In this document: positions 47,974 to 56,902 of the stretch, one piece after another
Layout: the number at the start of each line of letters is the position of its first letter
Numbering within the stretch: position 1 is the stretch's first letter
Origin: Acidobacteria bacterium AB60
GTDB taxonomy: Bacteria; Acidobacteriota; Terriglobia; Terriglobales; Acidobacteriaceae
DNA length: 64,000 bases
Direction of reading: 5' to 3'
Assembly: GCA_008682415.1 (NCBI GenBank)
Contig: VANK01000001.1
Location: forward strand, 62,001 to 126,000
The notes under the pieces: model-generated
The model's input: only the letters and a program-made list of their open reading frames with translations
Databases searched by the model: none
Told to the model about the DNA's origin: nothing
Translations under genes and position numbers: made by a program

Positions 47974-49305
47974 ATGGCAAGGCTCGGAGCTTTCTGCTTC
48001 CCCGGCACCGGTCATATCAATCCCATGACCGCTCTGGCGCGCGCCCTGGAGCGCCGCGGGCACCAGGTCGTGATCTTCGGCATCGCGGATACCGAGGCAC
48101 GCGTGCGCGCTGCCGGTATCGAGTACCACCGCATCGGCGATCAGGACTACCCCCTTGGCACGCTTCGCCGCCTCGACGAACAACTCGGGCAGATGAAGGG
48201 CCTGGCCACCTTCAAGTTCACCGTTGAGCGTGTCCGCAACACCGCGCGCATGATCCTGCGCGACGGCCCCGCTGCCGTGCGCGCCGCCAAGGTCGAGGCG
48301 CTCCTGGTCGACGAAGCCGATATGGGTGGCAGCGTGGCCGAGCATCTCGGCCTGCCCTTCCTCTCCATTGCCATGTTCCCGCCGCTCATCCAGGACGATC
48401 GCATCCCGCCCTTCTGCTTCGGTTGGGAACCCGGACTTGACTCCCTCAGCCGCCTGCGCAATCGCCTGGGGGTCCGGCTGCTCTCCCGGGTCGCCGCTCC
48501 GATCTTCAAAGTGGTGAATGACCAGCGCCGCGCCTGGGGTCTGAAGCCGCTCAAGCGCTCCACCGACGCGCTCTCCCCCCTGGCGCAGATTGCGCAGCTA
48601 CCCGCCGCGCTCGATTTCGAGGTCCCCGGCCGCCCCTCGTTTCTCCACTACACCGGCCCCTTCGTCGACCACCAGCAGCGTCCGCCCGTGCCGTTCCCGT
48701 GGGAGCGCCTCGATGGCCGTCCTCTGATCTACGCCTCCCTCGGTACTTTGCAGAACGGCTCAGAGTCCATCTTCCGCACGATTGCGGAGGCCTGCGCCGG
48801 CCTGGACGCGCAGCTCGTGCTCTCCCTCGGCGGTGGCCTCGATCCCGCGCGCCTCGGCGCTCTCCCCGGGGATCCGCTCGTTGTCGCCTATGCCCCGCAG
48901 CTCGAAATCGTGAAGCGCGCCGCACTGGTCATCACCCACGCGGGTCTTAACACCGTCCTTGAGTCCCTTGCGGAAGGCGTGCCCCTCGTCGCGATTCCGC
49001 AGGGCAACGACCAGCCCGGTGTGGCCGCGCGCGTCAAGGCCCGCGGAGCCGGCCTGGTTGTCCCCGCCTCCCGGGTCACGGTGCCGAAGCTGCGTGCCGC
49101 CGTCAGCGCTGTTCTCGCCGATCCTCTGTACCGCCGGGCCGCCCAATCCCTGCAACAAGCCATGGCCGGGATCAACGGACCCGCGATGGCTGCCGAGATC
49201 ATCGAACGCACCCTTCTGCTCCGCCGCGATCCCGCCTTCCAGCCGGGGCGCGAACCCCAAGGCCGGATCAGCCTGGCCGATCCCGCTCCTGCTGTCGCCG
49301 ATTGA
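47974..49305 (+). CDS. UGT/MGT-type glycosyltransferase (GT1)
   Basis: A 443-residue GT-B glycosyltransferase. The N-terminal domain begins GAFCFPGTGHINPMTALARALERRGHQV, with the catalytic-type His in GH-INP. The C-terminal nucleotide-sugar site has VAYAPQLEIVKRAALVITHAGLNTVLESL and PLVAIPQGNDQPGVAARV, the donor-binding signature of GT1 enzymes. Relatives include macrolide glucosyltransferases and zeaxanthin glucosyltransferase (CrtX); the acceptor here is unknown and no carotenoid or polyketide gene is adjacent. It is convergent with the EamA gene (7-base gap). Confidence 0.9.
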   Translation: MARLGAFCFPGTGHINPMTALARALERRGHQVVIFGIADTEARVRAAGIEYHRIGDQDYPLGTLRRLDEQLGQMKGLATFKFTVERVRNTARMILRDGPAAVRAAKVEALLVDEADMGGSVAEHLGLPFLSIAMFPPLIQDDRIPPFCFGWEPGLDSLSRLRNRLGVRLLSRVAAPIFKVVNDQRRAWGLKPLKRSTDALSPLAQIAQLPAALDFEVPGRPSFLHYTGPFVDHQQRPPVPFPWERLDGRPLIYASLGTLQNGSESIFRTIAEACAGLDAQLVLSLGGGLDPARLGALPGDPLVVAYAPQLEIVKRAALVITHAGLNTVLESLAEGVPLVAIPQGNDQPGVAARVKARGAGLVVPASRVTVPKLRAAVSAVLADPLYRRAAQSLQQAMAGINGPAMAAEIIERTLLLRRDPAFQPGREPQGRISLADPAPAVAD

Positions 49306-49312
49306 GTCAAGC

Positions 49313-50239
49313 TCAGGCTTCGTGTGCCGTGGGCACGTGCGCCTGCGGCACCAATTCCGTGATCGCGATCCCGGTCAGGATCATCCCCGCTCCGATCCCC
49401 GGCCTTAATCCCAGCCGTTCGCCCATCACCAGGAACGCCGTCAGCCACGCAAAGACCGGCTCCATGGTCAGCAGAAGCGCCGTATGCGTCGACGGCAAGA
49501 TCGACTGCGCCCAGCTCTGGATTGAGAACGCCGCCGCCGTCGCCAGCACCGCCGCCACCGCCAGCGCCGTCAACAACCGAGACGTCCACGCCACCTGCGG
49601 CCGCTCCAGCAGCGGCAGGCTCACCGCCATGAACATCGCGCAGAATCCCACCTGCAGCAGCGCCAGCCGCCGAAAGTCGATCCGCGGCGACGTGTGGCTC
49701 AGCGCGATGCAGTGAAACGCGAAGCTGACCGCGCACCCAAACGTCAGCACGTCTCCCGCGTTGATCGTCGAAAAATCCGGCAGCAGCCCCGCCACCCCGC
49801 TCGCGCCCGAACCCGTCGGCGCCGTCAGCAGCACGATCCCCACAAAGGCCAGCGCCGCCCCAACCAGCGCATTCCAGCGCACCGCCCGCGCATCCGGCGG
49901 CCGCACCCCGGGAATCGCCGACAGCAGCGGCACCAGCACCACCACCATCCCCGTAATGAACGCCGACTTCGACGGCGTCGTCCGCGCAAGCCCGATCGTC
50001 TGAAACTGGTACCCCGCGGCCAGGCACAGCCCCACCAGCGCCCCCGCCGCCACATGCCTCCCGCGCATCCCCCGCCATGCCCCGCGATACACCACCGCCA
50101 GCACCGCAAACGCCAGCGTCATGCGCGCCAGGTTGAACGCCGCCGGCGTGGCATCCCGCAGCGCCCCCTTGATCAGCACAAACGTCGATCCCCACACCGC
50201 CACCACGAACAGCATGAGCAGGTACGCGCGCAGTCTCAT
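49313..50239 (-). CDS. EamA/DMT-superfamily permease
   Basis: A 308-residue transporter with ten predicted helices in two EamA halves: VVAVWGSTFVLIKGALRDAT opens the first, and the second ends EPVFAWLTAFLVMGERLGLR with GAGMILTGIAITEL. Members export amino acids, purines or other metabolites; the substrate cannot be inferred. It is convergent with the glycosyltransferase and divergent from the beta-propeller gene. Confidence 0.9.
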   Translation of the reverse strand: MRLRAYLLMLFVVAVWGSTFVLIKGALRDATPAAFNLARMTLAFAVLAVVYRGAWRGMRGRHVAAGALVGLCLAAGYQFQTIGLARTTPSKSAFITGMVVVLVPLLSAIPGVRPPDARAVRWNALVGAALAFVGIVLLTAPTGSGASGVAGLLPDFSTINAGDVLTFGCAVSFAFHCIALSHTSPRIDFRRLALLQVGFCAMFMAVSLPLLERPQVAWTSRLLTALAVAAVLATAAAFSIQSWAQSILPSTHTALLLTMEPVFAWLTAFLVMGERLGLRPGIGAGMILTGIAITELVPQAHVPTAHEA

Positions 50240-50474
50240 TCTTCCCGCATTATGCCAGCCGCCTCCTCACCTCCCACTCTGTTACCTCGCCGCAATGTCC
50301 CTCGTCATCATTCGTAACTTACTCGCGAAACCACCTTTCTCGCGCCGCCGCATCTTAAAGACAAGCACGCCCCGCACCTCATAAAACCAAACATACGAAA
50401 CGATCGATCTCATCTAGACGCCACCGGTTTCCTCCACCCCAGGGAGCGACCACAAACCCAAAGGAGTTTTCCCC

Positions 50475-51647
50475 ATGTCGACCACGAGACTCGTGTGTCT
50501 GGGCGCCGCCGTCTGCGCCGCAACCGCTCTCGCCCAGACCGTCTCAGCCCAGCCCAACAAGACCCCGGTGGCCTACGTCTACGTGGCCAACACCCCCGCC
50601 GGCAGCAGCGTCAACGACGTCCAGGCCTTCGCCGCCGATCCCAACGGCAAGCTCGTCCCCGTCCCCGGCTCGCCCTTTCCCTACGCCGTCACCAGCATGG
50701 CCGTCAACGGCCTCTACCTGATGGGCGCAAGCCAGACCGGCCCCGACGTCAACGCCTACCACATCGAACCCAACGGCGCCCTCTCCCTGGCCACCACCAC
50801 CGACTACGCCGCCCCCAACACCAACGGCTGCGGCGGCTCCGGCCACGTTTACTTCGACCACTCCGGCCAGGACCTCTACGTCACCCAGTACAACATCGAC
50901 TGCGCCAACACCGGCATCTCCTCCTGGGCCGTCAACAAATGGACCGGCGGTCTCTCCTACCTCGGCAACACCATCACCGGCGCCTTCCCCGGCAACTGGA
51001 ACGAGACCTACTTCACCGGGAACAACCTCTACGCCTACGCCGCCGACAACGACTCCTGCATGTACTACAACATCTACGGATTCCAGCGCGCCGCCAACGG
51101 CCTGCTCAGCACCATCCCGGCCAGCTACAACCTCCCCACGCCGCCCTCCACGTTCACCCGCTATATCCCCTCTCTCTCCGCGGCCGACCCCACCAATCAC
51201 GTGGCCTTCGTCATGTATCCCGGCTATCCCCCGGGCTGCATCAACGCGCCTCTCCAGCTCGCGTCTTACACGGCTGACGGCTCCGGCAACCTCTCCACCG
51301 CCAACACCGCCGCCAACATGCCCACGACCCAGATCGCCAGTCCCTATGACATGAAGATGGCGCCCTCCGGCAAGCTCCTCGCCCTCGCCGGCCAGGAAGG
51401 CCTGCAGGTCTTCCACTTCAACGGAGCCGCGCCCATCACCCACTTCACCGGCCTGCTCACCGCCGACCCCATTACCCAGATGTTCTGGGACAACGCCAAC
51501 CACCTCTACGCCATCAGCACCACCGCCAACAAGCTGCACGTCTTCACCATCACCGCCACCGCGGCGCATGAAGCCCCCGGCTCGCCCTACTCCATCGCCA
51601 GCCCCGGCAGCATCATCGTCCAGCCCTTGCCCCTCCCCTGGAACTGA
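50475..51647 (+). CDS. Secreted lactonase-like beta-propeller protein
   Basis: A 390-residue exported protein with signal peptide MSTTRLVCLGAAVCAATALA and an AAAGGAG ribosome-binding site. The mature part has repeated four-strand blades (AYVYVANTPAGSSVNDVQAF, DVNAYHIEPNGALSLATTTD, KLHVFTITATA), like 6-phosphogluconolactonase/YncE-type seven-bladed propellers that are common in acidobacterial secretomes. No catalytic residues could be fixed, so an enzymatic role is not claimed. It stands alone, with a heptamer repeat downstream. Confidence 0.8.
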   Translation: MSTTRLVCLGAAVCAATALAQTVSAQPNKTPVAYVYVANTPAGSSVNDVQAFAADPNGKLVPVPGSPFPYAVTSMAVNGLYLMGASQTGPDVNAYHIEPNGALSLATTTDYAAPNTNGCGGSGHVYFDHSGQDLYVTQYNIDCANTGISSWAVNKWTGGLSYLGNTITGAFPGNWNETYFTGNNLYAYAADNDSCMYYNIYGFQRAANGLLSTIPASYNLPTPPSTFTRYIPSLSAADPTNHVAFVMYPGYPPGCINAPLQLASYTADGSGNLSTANTAANMPTTQIASPYDMKMAPSGKLLALAGQEGLQVFHFNGAAPITHFTGLLTADPITQMFWDNANHLYAISTTANKLHVFTITATAAHEAPGSPYSIASPGSIIVQPLPLPWN

Positions 51648-51692
51648 GGGCGACCCCGTTCCGCACCTCAACCGCTCTTTTCCGCAAACAAA

Positions 51693-51716
51693 ATGGCGCG
51701 GCTCCAGCCGCGCCAT
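51693..51716 (-). terminator. Perfect hairpin terminator for the M20 peptidase gene
   Basis: ATGGCGCGGCT (51693-51703) and AGCCGCGCCAT (51706-51716) form a perfect 11-bp inverted repeat. On the minus strand it is followed by TTTTGTTTGC, fitting termination of the leftward M20 gene. It may also stop the rightward propeller gene. Confidence 0.75.
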
Positions 51717-51747
51717 CAAGCCTTACAGCCCCAGTTCTCTGTCTTTC

Positions 51748-51789
51748 TCGGCCCTTGGCCCTTGGCCCTGGTGTTTCGGCCCTTGGCTC
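51748..51789 (+). repeat. Heptamer array, TTGGCCC type
   Basis: TCGGCCC, TTGGCCC, TTGGCCC in phase, then after 8 bases TCGGCCC and TTGGCTC. It ends 8 bases before the stop codon of the M20 gene. Confidence 0.85.
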
Positions 51790-51797
51790 CGGTTCTG

Positions 51798-53099
51798 TCA
51801 CTGTTCCGCCGCCCACTCCGCCACCGCCAGCGTCAGTAGCAGCACCCGCCGCAGCCCCACCTCGCGATCTTTGGTCGAATACCATTCTCCCAGCGTGTGC
51901 GCGCCGCCTCCCTCGCCGCCGGCACCCAGCGAGATCGCCGGCACGCCCAGCGACAGCGGAATATTGCCGTCCGTGGATCCCAGCCGCGCTCCCGTCTGCA
52001 GCCCCAGGTGGCGATCCACCGCCCGCAACGCGTGCAGCACGGGCGAGTCCTCCGGCAACACCGCCGCCGGCCGGTCCCCAATCTTCTGGATCGCGTAACG
52101 CAACAGTCCCCGCGTGCGCGCCATCGCCCGCCCGTTCCAATACAGCACGGCGTCCTCCGCGGCTCGGTGCAGCGCCACCTCCAGCCGGATCAGCTCCTCC
52201 GCGCTGGTCGACCGGAAATCGACCGTCGCCGTCGCGCTCTCCGGAATCGAGTTCACGCTCGTTCCGCCGTGAATCGTCCCCAGGTTCAGCGTCGTCCGCG
52301 GCTCGTCCGGCAGCACCGTCGCGGCAATCGATGCAAGCGCCGACGCCAGCGCCGCGATCGGGTTCGGCGTGCCCGCGTCCGTAAAGCTGTGTCCGCCCGG
52401 CCCCGCAATCGTCAACTGGAACCGCCGGCTGCCCAGAGCCTGCGTCACCGCCGAATCCGCGCCAGCCCCATCCAGCACCACGTGCGCCGCAATCCGGCCC
52501 GCGAGCTTCGCGTTGCCATACAGGTGTCGCATGCCCCGCAGATCGCCCTCGCCCTCCTCGCCCACGTTGCCCACCAGCAGCAAAGGGCAGGGAAGCGCCG
52601 CCCCGGAACTCAGCAGAGCCCTCGCGACCGCCAGCATTCCCGCCACGCCCGCGCAGTTGTCGCACGCCCCGGGACACTCCAGCCGGTCCGTTCCGTCCAC
52701 GCTGCGCACCACCGGCTGCAATACCGTGCCCGCCGGAAACACCGTATCCAGATGCGCGGACAGCACCACCACAGGCCCGCTGTACTCGCCCGTATCGCGC
52801 GATCCTTCCCGCCCAGCATTTGCCTGTGGCGCCAAGTGCGGCGTCGGCACATAGCCCATCACGTTCCCGGCCTCATCGGTCTCCACGCCCTCCAGCCCAA
52901 ACTCGCCAAACCGCGCCGCCAGCCATCGACTCCGCTCCGCCTCTCCAAACGGAGGCGCCGGAATCGCGCAAAGCTCCCGCTGCCAGTCCAGAATGGTCTT
53001 GGGATTCCCGTGAATCCACGCAAACGCCCCGTGCACCGCGCGTTGCGCGGCAATCGCCGTCACTCGGGAAAACGCCGTCGTCCGAGACAGTAGAGGCAT
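51798..53099 (-). CDS. M20-family metallopeptidase
   Basis: A 433-residue dizinc peptidase from ATG 53099. The five metal ligands and the catalytic residues are visible: VVLSAHLDTVFP (His, catalytic Asp), CPGACDNCAG (bridging Asp), NVGEEGEGD (catalytic and ligand Glu), STDGNIPLS (Asp) and the final AHTLGEWYS (His). A dimerisation lid lies between. It resembles aminoacyl-peptidase or carboxypeptidase-G-like members more than ArgE; nothing links it to the arginine genes. The frame stays open upstream through heptamer repeats to 53303, which I regard as non-coding. Confidence 0.9.
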   Translation of the reverse strand: MPLLSRTTAFSRVTAIAAQRAVHGAFAWIHGNPKTILDWQRELCAIPAPPFGEAERSRWLAARFGEFGLEGVETDEAGNVMGYVPTPHLAPQANAGREGSRDTGEYSGPVVVLSAHLDTVFPAGTVLQPVVRSVDGTDRLECPGACDNCAGVAGMLAVARALLSSGAALPCPLLLVGNVGEEGEGDLRGMRHLYGNAKLAGRIAAHVVLDGAGADSAVTQALGSRRFQLTIAGPGGHSFTDAGTPNPIAALASALASIAATVLPDEPRTTLNLGTIHGGTSVNSIPESATATVDFRSTSAEELIRLEVALHRAAEDAVLYWNGRAMARTRGLLRYAIQKIGDRPAAVLPEDSPVLHALRAVDRHLGLQTGARLGSTDGNIPLSLGVPAISLGAGGEGGGAHTLGEWYSTKDREVGLRRVLLLTLAVAEWAAEQ

Positions 53100-53109
53100 A
53101 TCGCTCGAT

Positions 53110-53285
53110 TCAAGGGTAGCAGTCGGCAGACGAGGGCCAAGGGCCGAGTACCAAGGCCGAAAGGCAGGGCCAAGTGCGAAAGAAGGGGACAGGGGATAGA
53201 AAGACAGGGCCAAGAGATGAGTACCAAGTCTCTCGTACCGCAACTCGGAACTCGAGACTCGCAACTCGCCTCTGGTCTCGGCCCC
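53110..53285. repeat. Mixed heptamer repeat block between M20 gene and truA
   Basis: This gap is filled with degenerate CCAAGGG/GGGCCAA units (53117-53215), four phased CAACTCG-type units at 53241-53268 (CAACTCG, GAACTCG, AGACTCG, CAACTCG) and a short CCCTTGGCCCT. No gene or promoter could be picked out. Confidence 0.85.
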
Positions 53286-53299
53286 CTTGGCCCTCGCCT

Positions 53300-54301
53300 T
53301 CAATACTCTACCGAGTGCAGGAAGAGCCCCCGCGCCGGGGCCGTCGGTCCGGCCGCCGCCCGCGATCGCGCTGCGATCATGTCCGGAATCTCCTCCGCCC
53401 GCCGATACCCCCGCCCCGCATCAAGCATCGTCCCCACCAGGTTGCGCACCATGTGGTGCAGAAACCCCTCCCCGCGCACCCGGTACACCAGCAGCAGCCC
53501 GTCGGCCGTCTCCCGCGTCTCCCAACCCGACGCGAAGATCGTCCGCACGGCCGACCCCGCCTTCCCGTCCTCATCCAAGATCCGGGACCGGGGAGAAAGC
53601 TCCGGCGCCCCGCTCGGAGCCTCCTCGTGCGAACCGCCCCCGGCCATCGGCCGAGCCGCCTCGCCTGAGCGAGCCCCCAAATCCGGATCCGTAGCCGCGA
53701 AGCTCAGAAAGTCATGAGTCCCCACAAACAGGTCCGCCGCCCTCTGCAACTCCTGCAGGTCCAGCGGCCACGGATACGCATACACATACCGCGCCAGAAA
53801 CGGAGGACACACCCTCGCCCCTCGCCCCGCATCACTCGCAATTCGTCCTTGGTCTTCGTCCCTTGGCCCTTGGCCCTGTCTCTCCCCATACACCCGGTAC
53901 TCATACGTCTTCGCCACCGTCGAGTGCCGGGCATGAAACCCAGGCTCCACTACCCGCGCCTCCAGCACCCGGATGGCCGCCGGCAGCGTCCGGTTCAGCG
54001 CCCGCAGCAGGTTCTCACCGGGAATCCCCGCCTCCAGTACAAAGCTCGCCACCTGCGCCAAAGCATGCACGCCCGCATCGGTCCGCCCTGAACCCTGTGG
54101 CAGGGGACTCTCCCGCGTTACCCGGCCCAGCGCCGCCTGCAACTCGCCCTGAATCGTCGGCAGCCCCGGCTGCACCTGCCAGCCGTGGTACTCCGTCCCG
54201 TCATACGCCAGCGTCAGCTTCCAGTTCCGAGGCCCCGCTTGCGGCCCGCGCACGACGTCCGTACTCGCGGAGTCCCGCCCGTTTTGGTCCAGTTCTTCCA
54301 T
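53300..54301 (-). CDS. truA: tRNA pseudouridine(38-40) synthase
   Basis: A 333-residue TruA that makes pseudouridine at positions 38-40 of the tRNA anticodon stem. The core is clear: LAYDGTEYHGWQVQPGLPTI, the catalytic D75 in SGRTDAGVHALAQV, KTYEYRVYGE, FVGTHDFLSFAA and GEGFLHHMVRNLVGTML. TruA proteins usually have 245-270 residues. The excess lies in a 25-residue N-terminal extension and two low-complexity insertions at about 140-165 and 205-245. The first insertion contains a heptamer repeat of the type seen between genes. Catalytic residues are intact, so the protein is probably functional. Confidence 0.93.
   Translation of the reverse strand: MEELDQNGRDSASTDVVRGPQAGPRNWKLTLAYDGTEYHGWQVQPGLPTIQGELQAALGRVTRESPLPQGSGRTDAGVHALAQVASFVLEAGIPGENLLRALNRTLPAAIRVLEARVVEPGFHARHSTVAKTYEYRVYGERQGQGPRDEDQGRIASDAGRGARVCPPFLARYVYAYPWPLDLQELQRAADLFVGTHDFLSFAATDPDLGARSGEAARPMAGGGSHEEAPSGAPELSPRSRILDEDGKAGSAVRTIFASGWETRETADGLLLVYRVRGEGFLHHMVRNLVGTMLDAGRGYRRAEEIPDMIAARSRAAAGPTAPARGLFLHSVEY
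53847..53880 (+). repeat. Heptamer repeat inside truA
   Basis: Two exact CCTTGGC units (53861-53874), preceded by related TCCTTGG/TCTTCG and followed by CCTGTCT, lie within the truA reading frame. They encode about residues 141-152 (RQGQGPRDED). Confidence 0.85.
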
Positions 54302-54621
54302 CGCCCTCGTATCTCAAGGAGCTATAGCTAAAGGCTAAGGGCTAACAGCTAATAGCTCGGATACCCCATGTTCCCAGACGGCCCTTCCCACCCCCCTGCG
54401 TCGGCTATACTCAAGCTTTCTCGAACCTTCTGGCTCCATGGGGTCGAACCGCGGGAACGAATTGCTCGCCGTACTCGTACATGCCTCCATGTAGCTGGCT
54501 TCGGGGGAGTATGTGGCGCGGCCCAGCCGCCCCGGTGAAGAGATTTTGCGTCCGGCGCACCAGTCCGGGCGTCTTGATGACTGGCACCCCACATGCCTCA
54601 ACAGATTCTTGGAGAGGAAAC
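54302..54621. other. Gap between truA and the TolC-like gene
   Basis: No gene seen. It contains the RGCTAAN heptamer array (54326-54353) and a TATACT at 54406-54411 that might be a -10 without a recognisable -35. If used, it would give the TolC-like mRNA a leader of about 200 bases. I saw no known riboswitch in that leader. Confidence 0.5.
54326..54353 (+). repeat. Heptamer array, RGCTAAN type, 4 units
   Basis: AGCTAAA, GGCTAAG, GGCTAAC, AGCTAAT in phase, flanked by AGCTAT and AGCTCGG, starting 24 bases upstream of the truA start codon (leftward gene). Confidence 0.9.
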
Positions 54622-56775
54622 ATGCATTTGTACCCTACTCGTGTGTCTGTGCAACGCCACCTTGATACAAGGGGCGAGGGTGGCAACACGCCCGCACTCC
54701 GCGGAAAGGCTACCGCGCGCCTGCGCGCCGCCGCGGCGGTGATGCTGACGCTCGCCACCAGTATGCCTTCCGGGTGGGCACAGCAGCAGCAGCCCACCAA
54801 CGCCACCCCCGACAAAGCCGCCGGTGCCTCCACCACACCCAATAAGGAAGCCTCCAACCTTCCGCCCGCTCCCACGCCCGTCATCACCGAACCGCTTTAT
54901 CTGCGGCCCTCTTCCCGCGACTTCACCAAGCCCGCCGGCGATATCTTCCGGCAGCCGTGGCGCGAATACCTCCCGACCTCCATCAGCAAATCTTCTTTTG
55001 AGAACTCGGTGCGCCTGCGCGACCTCGTCAAGGACGGCAAGATCTACCTCAGCCTCTCCGACGCCATCGCCCTCGCCCTCGAAAACAACTACGACATCGC
55101 CATCTCGCGCTACTACCTCGATATCGCCGATCTCGATATCCTCCGCTCCAAGGCCGGATCCGGCCTGCGCGGCGTCGGCGCCTCGGTCCTGCAAAACACC
55201 ATCGGCGGCACCTCCCAAACGCTGAGCTCCAGCGGCGCGCCGGGCGGCGCAACCGGCGCCACCACCGGCACCCTGGGCATCGTCCTCTCCTCCGACGGCG
55301 CCGGCCCCTTGCCGGAGAACGAGGATCCCGTCCTCGGCGGCACTGTCCAGTTCGAACGCCAGGAGTCGCCGCAGGTCAGCATCTTCCAGCCGCGGGCATT
55401 CACCAACACGAATACGTACAACTTCACGTACAGCCAGGGATTTGTCCCCGGCACCTCGCTGCAGCTGGCTTTCAACAACAGCCGCCAGACGACCTTCGGC
55501 GGGTTCAACAGCTACAGTCCCGACCTCAGCTCCACCTTCAAGGCCACTGTCACCCAGCACCTGCTGCAGGGGGCCGGCGTCTGGGTCAACAAGCGCTTCA
55601 TGTACGAGGCCGTCCTCGACCGCCGCATCACCGACTCCACCTTCCGCCAGCAAATCCTGGCCACGGTGAACCAGGTCGAAAACATCTACTGGGTCGTGGT
55701 GAGCGCCTATGAGGACGTGCAGGCCAAGGAACGTGCCCTCCAGCAGAGCACCCAGGTCCTGGGCGACACCAAGAAGCAGCTCGACATCGGCACCATGGCC
55801 CCGCTCGACGTGGTCCAGGCCAACTCCACCGTGGCCACCGACAAGCAGAACCTCATCAGTTCGCAGAGCAACCTGAACTACCAGCAGCTGATCCTCAAGC
55901 AGGCCATCGCCCGTAACCTCAACGATCCGGAGCTGGTCAACGCGGCCGTCATCCCCACCGACCGCATCAGCCTCGATCAGCTCCCCGAAGAGAAGGAGTC
56001 GCCCGAGGAACTGGTGCGCGAGGCCTTCGTCAACCGTCCCGAGCTCGAGCAGGCCGTCCTCTCCCTCAAGAAGGATGAGATCACCCTGCGCGGCGCCCGC
56101 AATGGGCTTCTGCCCGTCTTCGACGCCTATGGGTTCTATGGCGCGCAGGGCCTCGGCGGCGCTCCCAACAAGAACTGCTTTATCTTCGGCTTCAACTGCG
56201 CCGCGCCCAGCACCACCGACTACGGCGACGTGCTGAACGGTCTGGTGAACTCGAGCTCGCCCGACAAGGGCATCGGCTTCACCCTCAACATCCCCCTGCG
56301 CAACCGCACCGCGCAGGCCGATCACGCCCGCGCCCTGGTCGAGTACCGCCAGGCCGAGCTCCACCTGGAACAGCTCTACACCCAGATCCACATGCAGGTC
56401 GTGAACAAGATCTACGGACTCACCAACGACCGCGCCCAGGTGCAGGCCGCCACCGCCGCCCGCGACTATGCCCAGCAGAGTCTCGAAGCGGAACAGAAGA
56501 AGCTTGGCCTCGGCGCCTCCACCAGCACCAACGTGCTGCAAAAGGAGCGCGACCTGGCCACCGCCGAGAACACGCTCATCAACGCCACCGCCACTTACGC
56601 TACCGATCGGGCGGCTCTTTACCAGATTCTGGCTAAAACCCTCTCCCAGTACGGCATCAGCCTGGTGGATGCGGCCACCGGCGAGATCAAGAACTCCCCG
56701 GTCGTCCCGGGCCTGGTTCCCTCAAAGAGCACCCAGCCCGCTCCCACCGCTCCGCCGCCCGCGACGCAACAGTAG
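54622..56775 (+). CDS. TolC-like outer-membrane efflux protein
   Basis: A 717-residue protein from ATG 54622 with a GGAGAGGAAAC ribosome-binding site. An unusually long N-terminus leads to a signal-like core (AAAAVMLTLATSMPSGWA, about residues 35-52). A Pro/Ala-rich stretch and two OEP (TolC) halves follow, with helical segments such as LQQSTQVLGDTKKQLDIGTM, APLDVVQANSTVATDKQNLI and LEAEQKKLGLGASTSTNVLQ. The GxxxxxDVxxA-like repeats of OEP proteins are seen in both halves. It would form the outer-membrane channel of an efflux or secretion system, but no inner-membrane pump is adjacent. A strong terminator follows. Confidence 0.88.
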   Translation: MHLYPTRVSVQRHLDTRGEGGNTPALRGKATARLRAAAAVMLTLATSMPSGWAQQQQPTNATPDKAAGASTTPNKEASNLPPAPTPVITEPLYLRPSSRDFTKPAGDIFRQPWREYLPTSISKSSFENSVRLRDLVKDGKIYLSLSDAIALALENNYDIAISRYYLDIADLDILRSKAGSGLRGVGASVLQNTIGGTSQTLSSSGAPGGATGATTGTLGIVLSSDGAGPLPENEDPVLGGTVQFERQESPQVSIFQPRAFTNTNTYNFTYSQGFVPGTSLQLAFNNSRQTTFGGFNSYSPDLSSTFKATVTQHLLQGAGVWVNKRFMYEAVLDRRITDSTFRQQILATVNQVENIYWVVVSAYEDVQAKERALQQSTQVLGDTKKQLDIGTMAPLDVVQANSTVATDKQNLISSQSNLNYQQLILKQAIARNLNDPELVNAAVIPTDRISLDQLPEEKESPEELVREAFVNRPELEQAVLSLKKDEITLRGARNGLLPVFDAYGFYGAQGLGGAPNKNCFIFGFNCAAPSTTDYGDVLNGLVNSSSPDKGIGFTLNIPLRNRTAQADHARALVEYRQAELHLEQLYTQIHMQVVNKIYGLTNDRAQVQAATAARDYAQQSLEAEQKKLGLGASTSTNVLQKERDLATAENTLINATATYATDRAALYQILAKTLSQYGISLVDAATGEIKNSPVVPGLVPSKSTQPAPTAPPPATQQ

Positions 56776-56793
56776 GCACTCGGAAGCACACCC

Positions 56794-56828
56794 GAAAGGC
56801 CCGGCGGATCCCGCCGGGCCTTTCGTCT
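56794..56828 (+). terminator. Strong intrinsic terminator after the TolC-like gene
   Basis: GAAAGGCCCGGCGG (56794-56807) and its perfect complement (56811-56824) form a 14-bp stem with an ATC loop, ending in TTTC. It lies 19 bases past the stop codon. Confidence 0.9.
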
Positions 56829-56902
56829 TGCCTTCGCTTCCGGAGCGATGCGCTCCGTTCTGCGGCATTTAAACTGGGAACATCCCCGCTCCCGGAGCCG
56901 TC

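Noticed and set aside
51798..53099. M20 peptidase considered as the missing ArgE
   Set aside because: It is 13 kb from the arg operon, and its motifs look more like other M20 peptidases; nothing supports acetylornithine as substrate.
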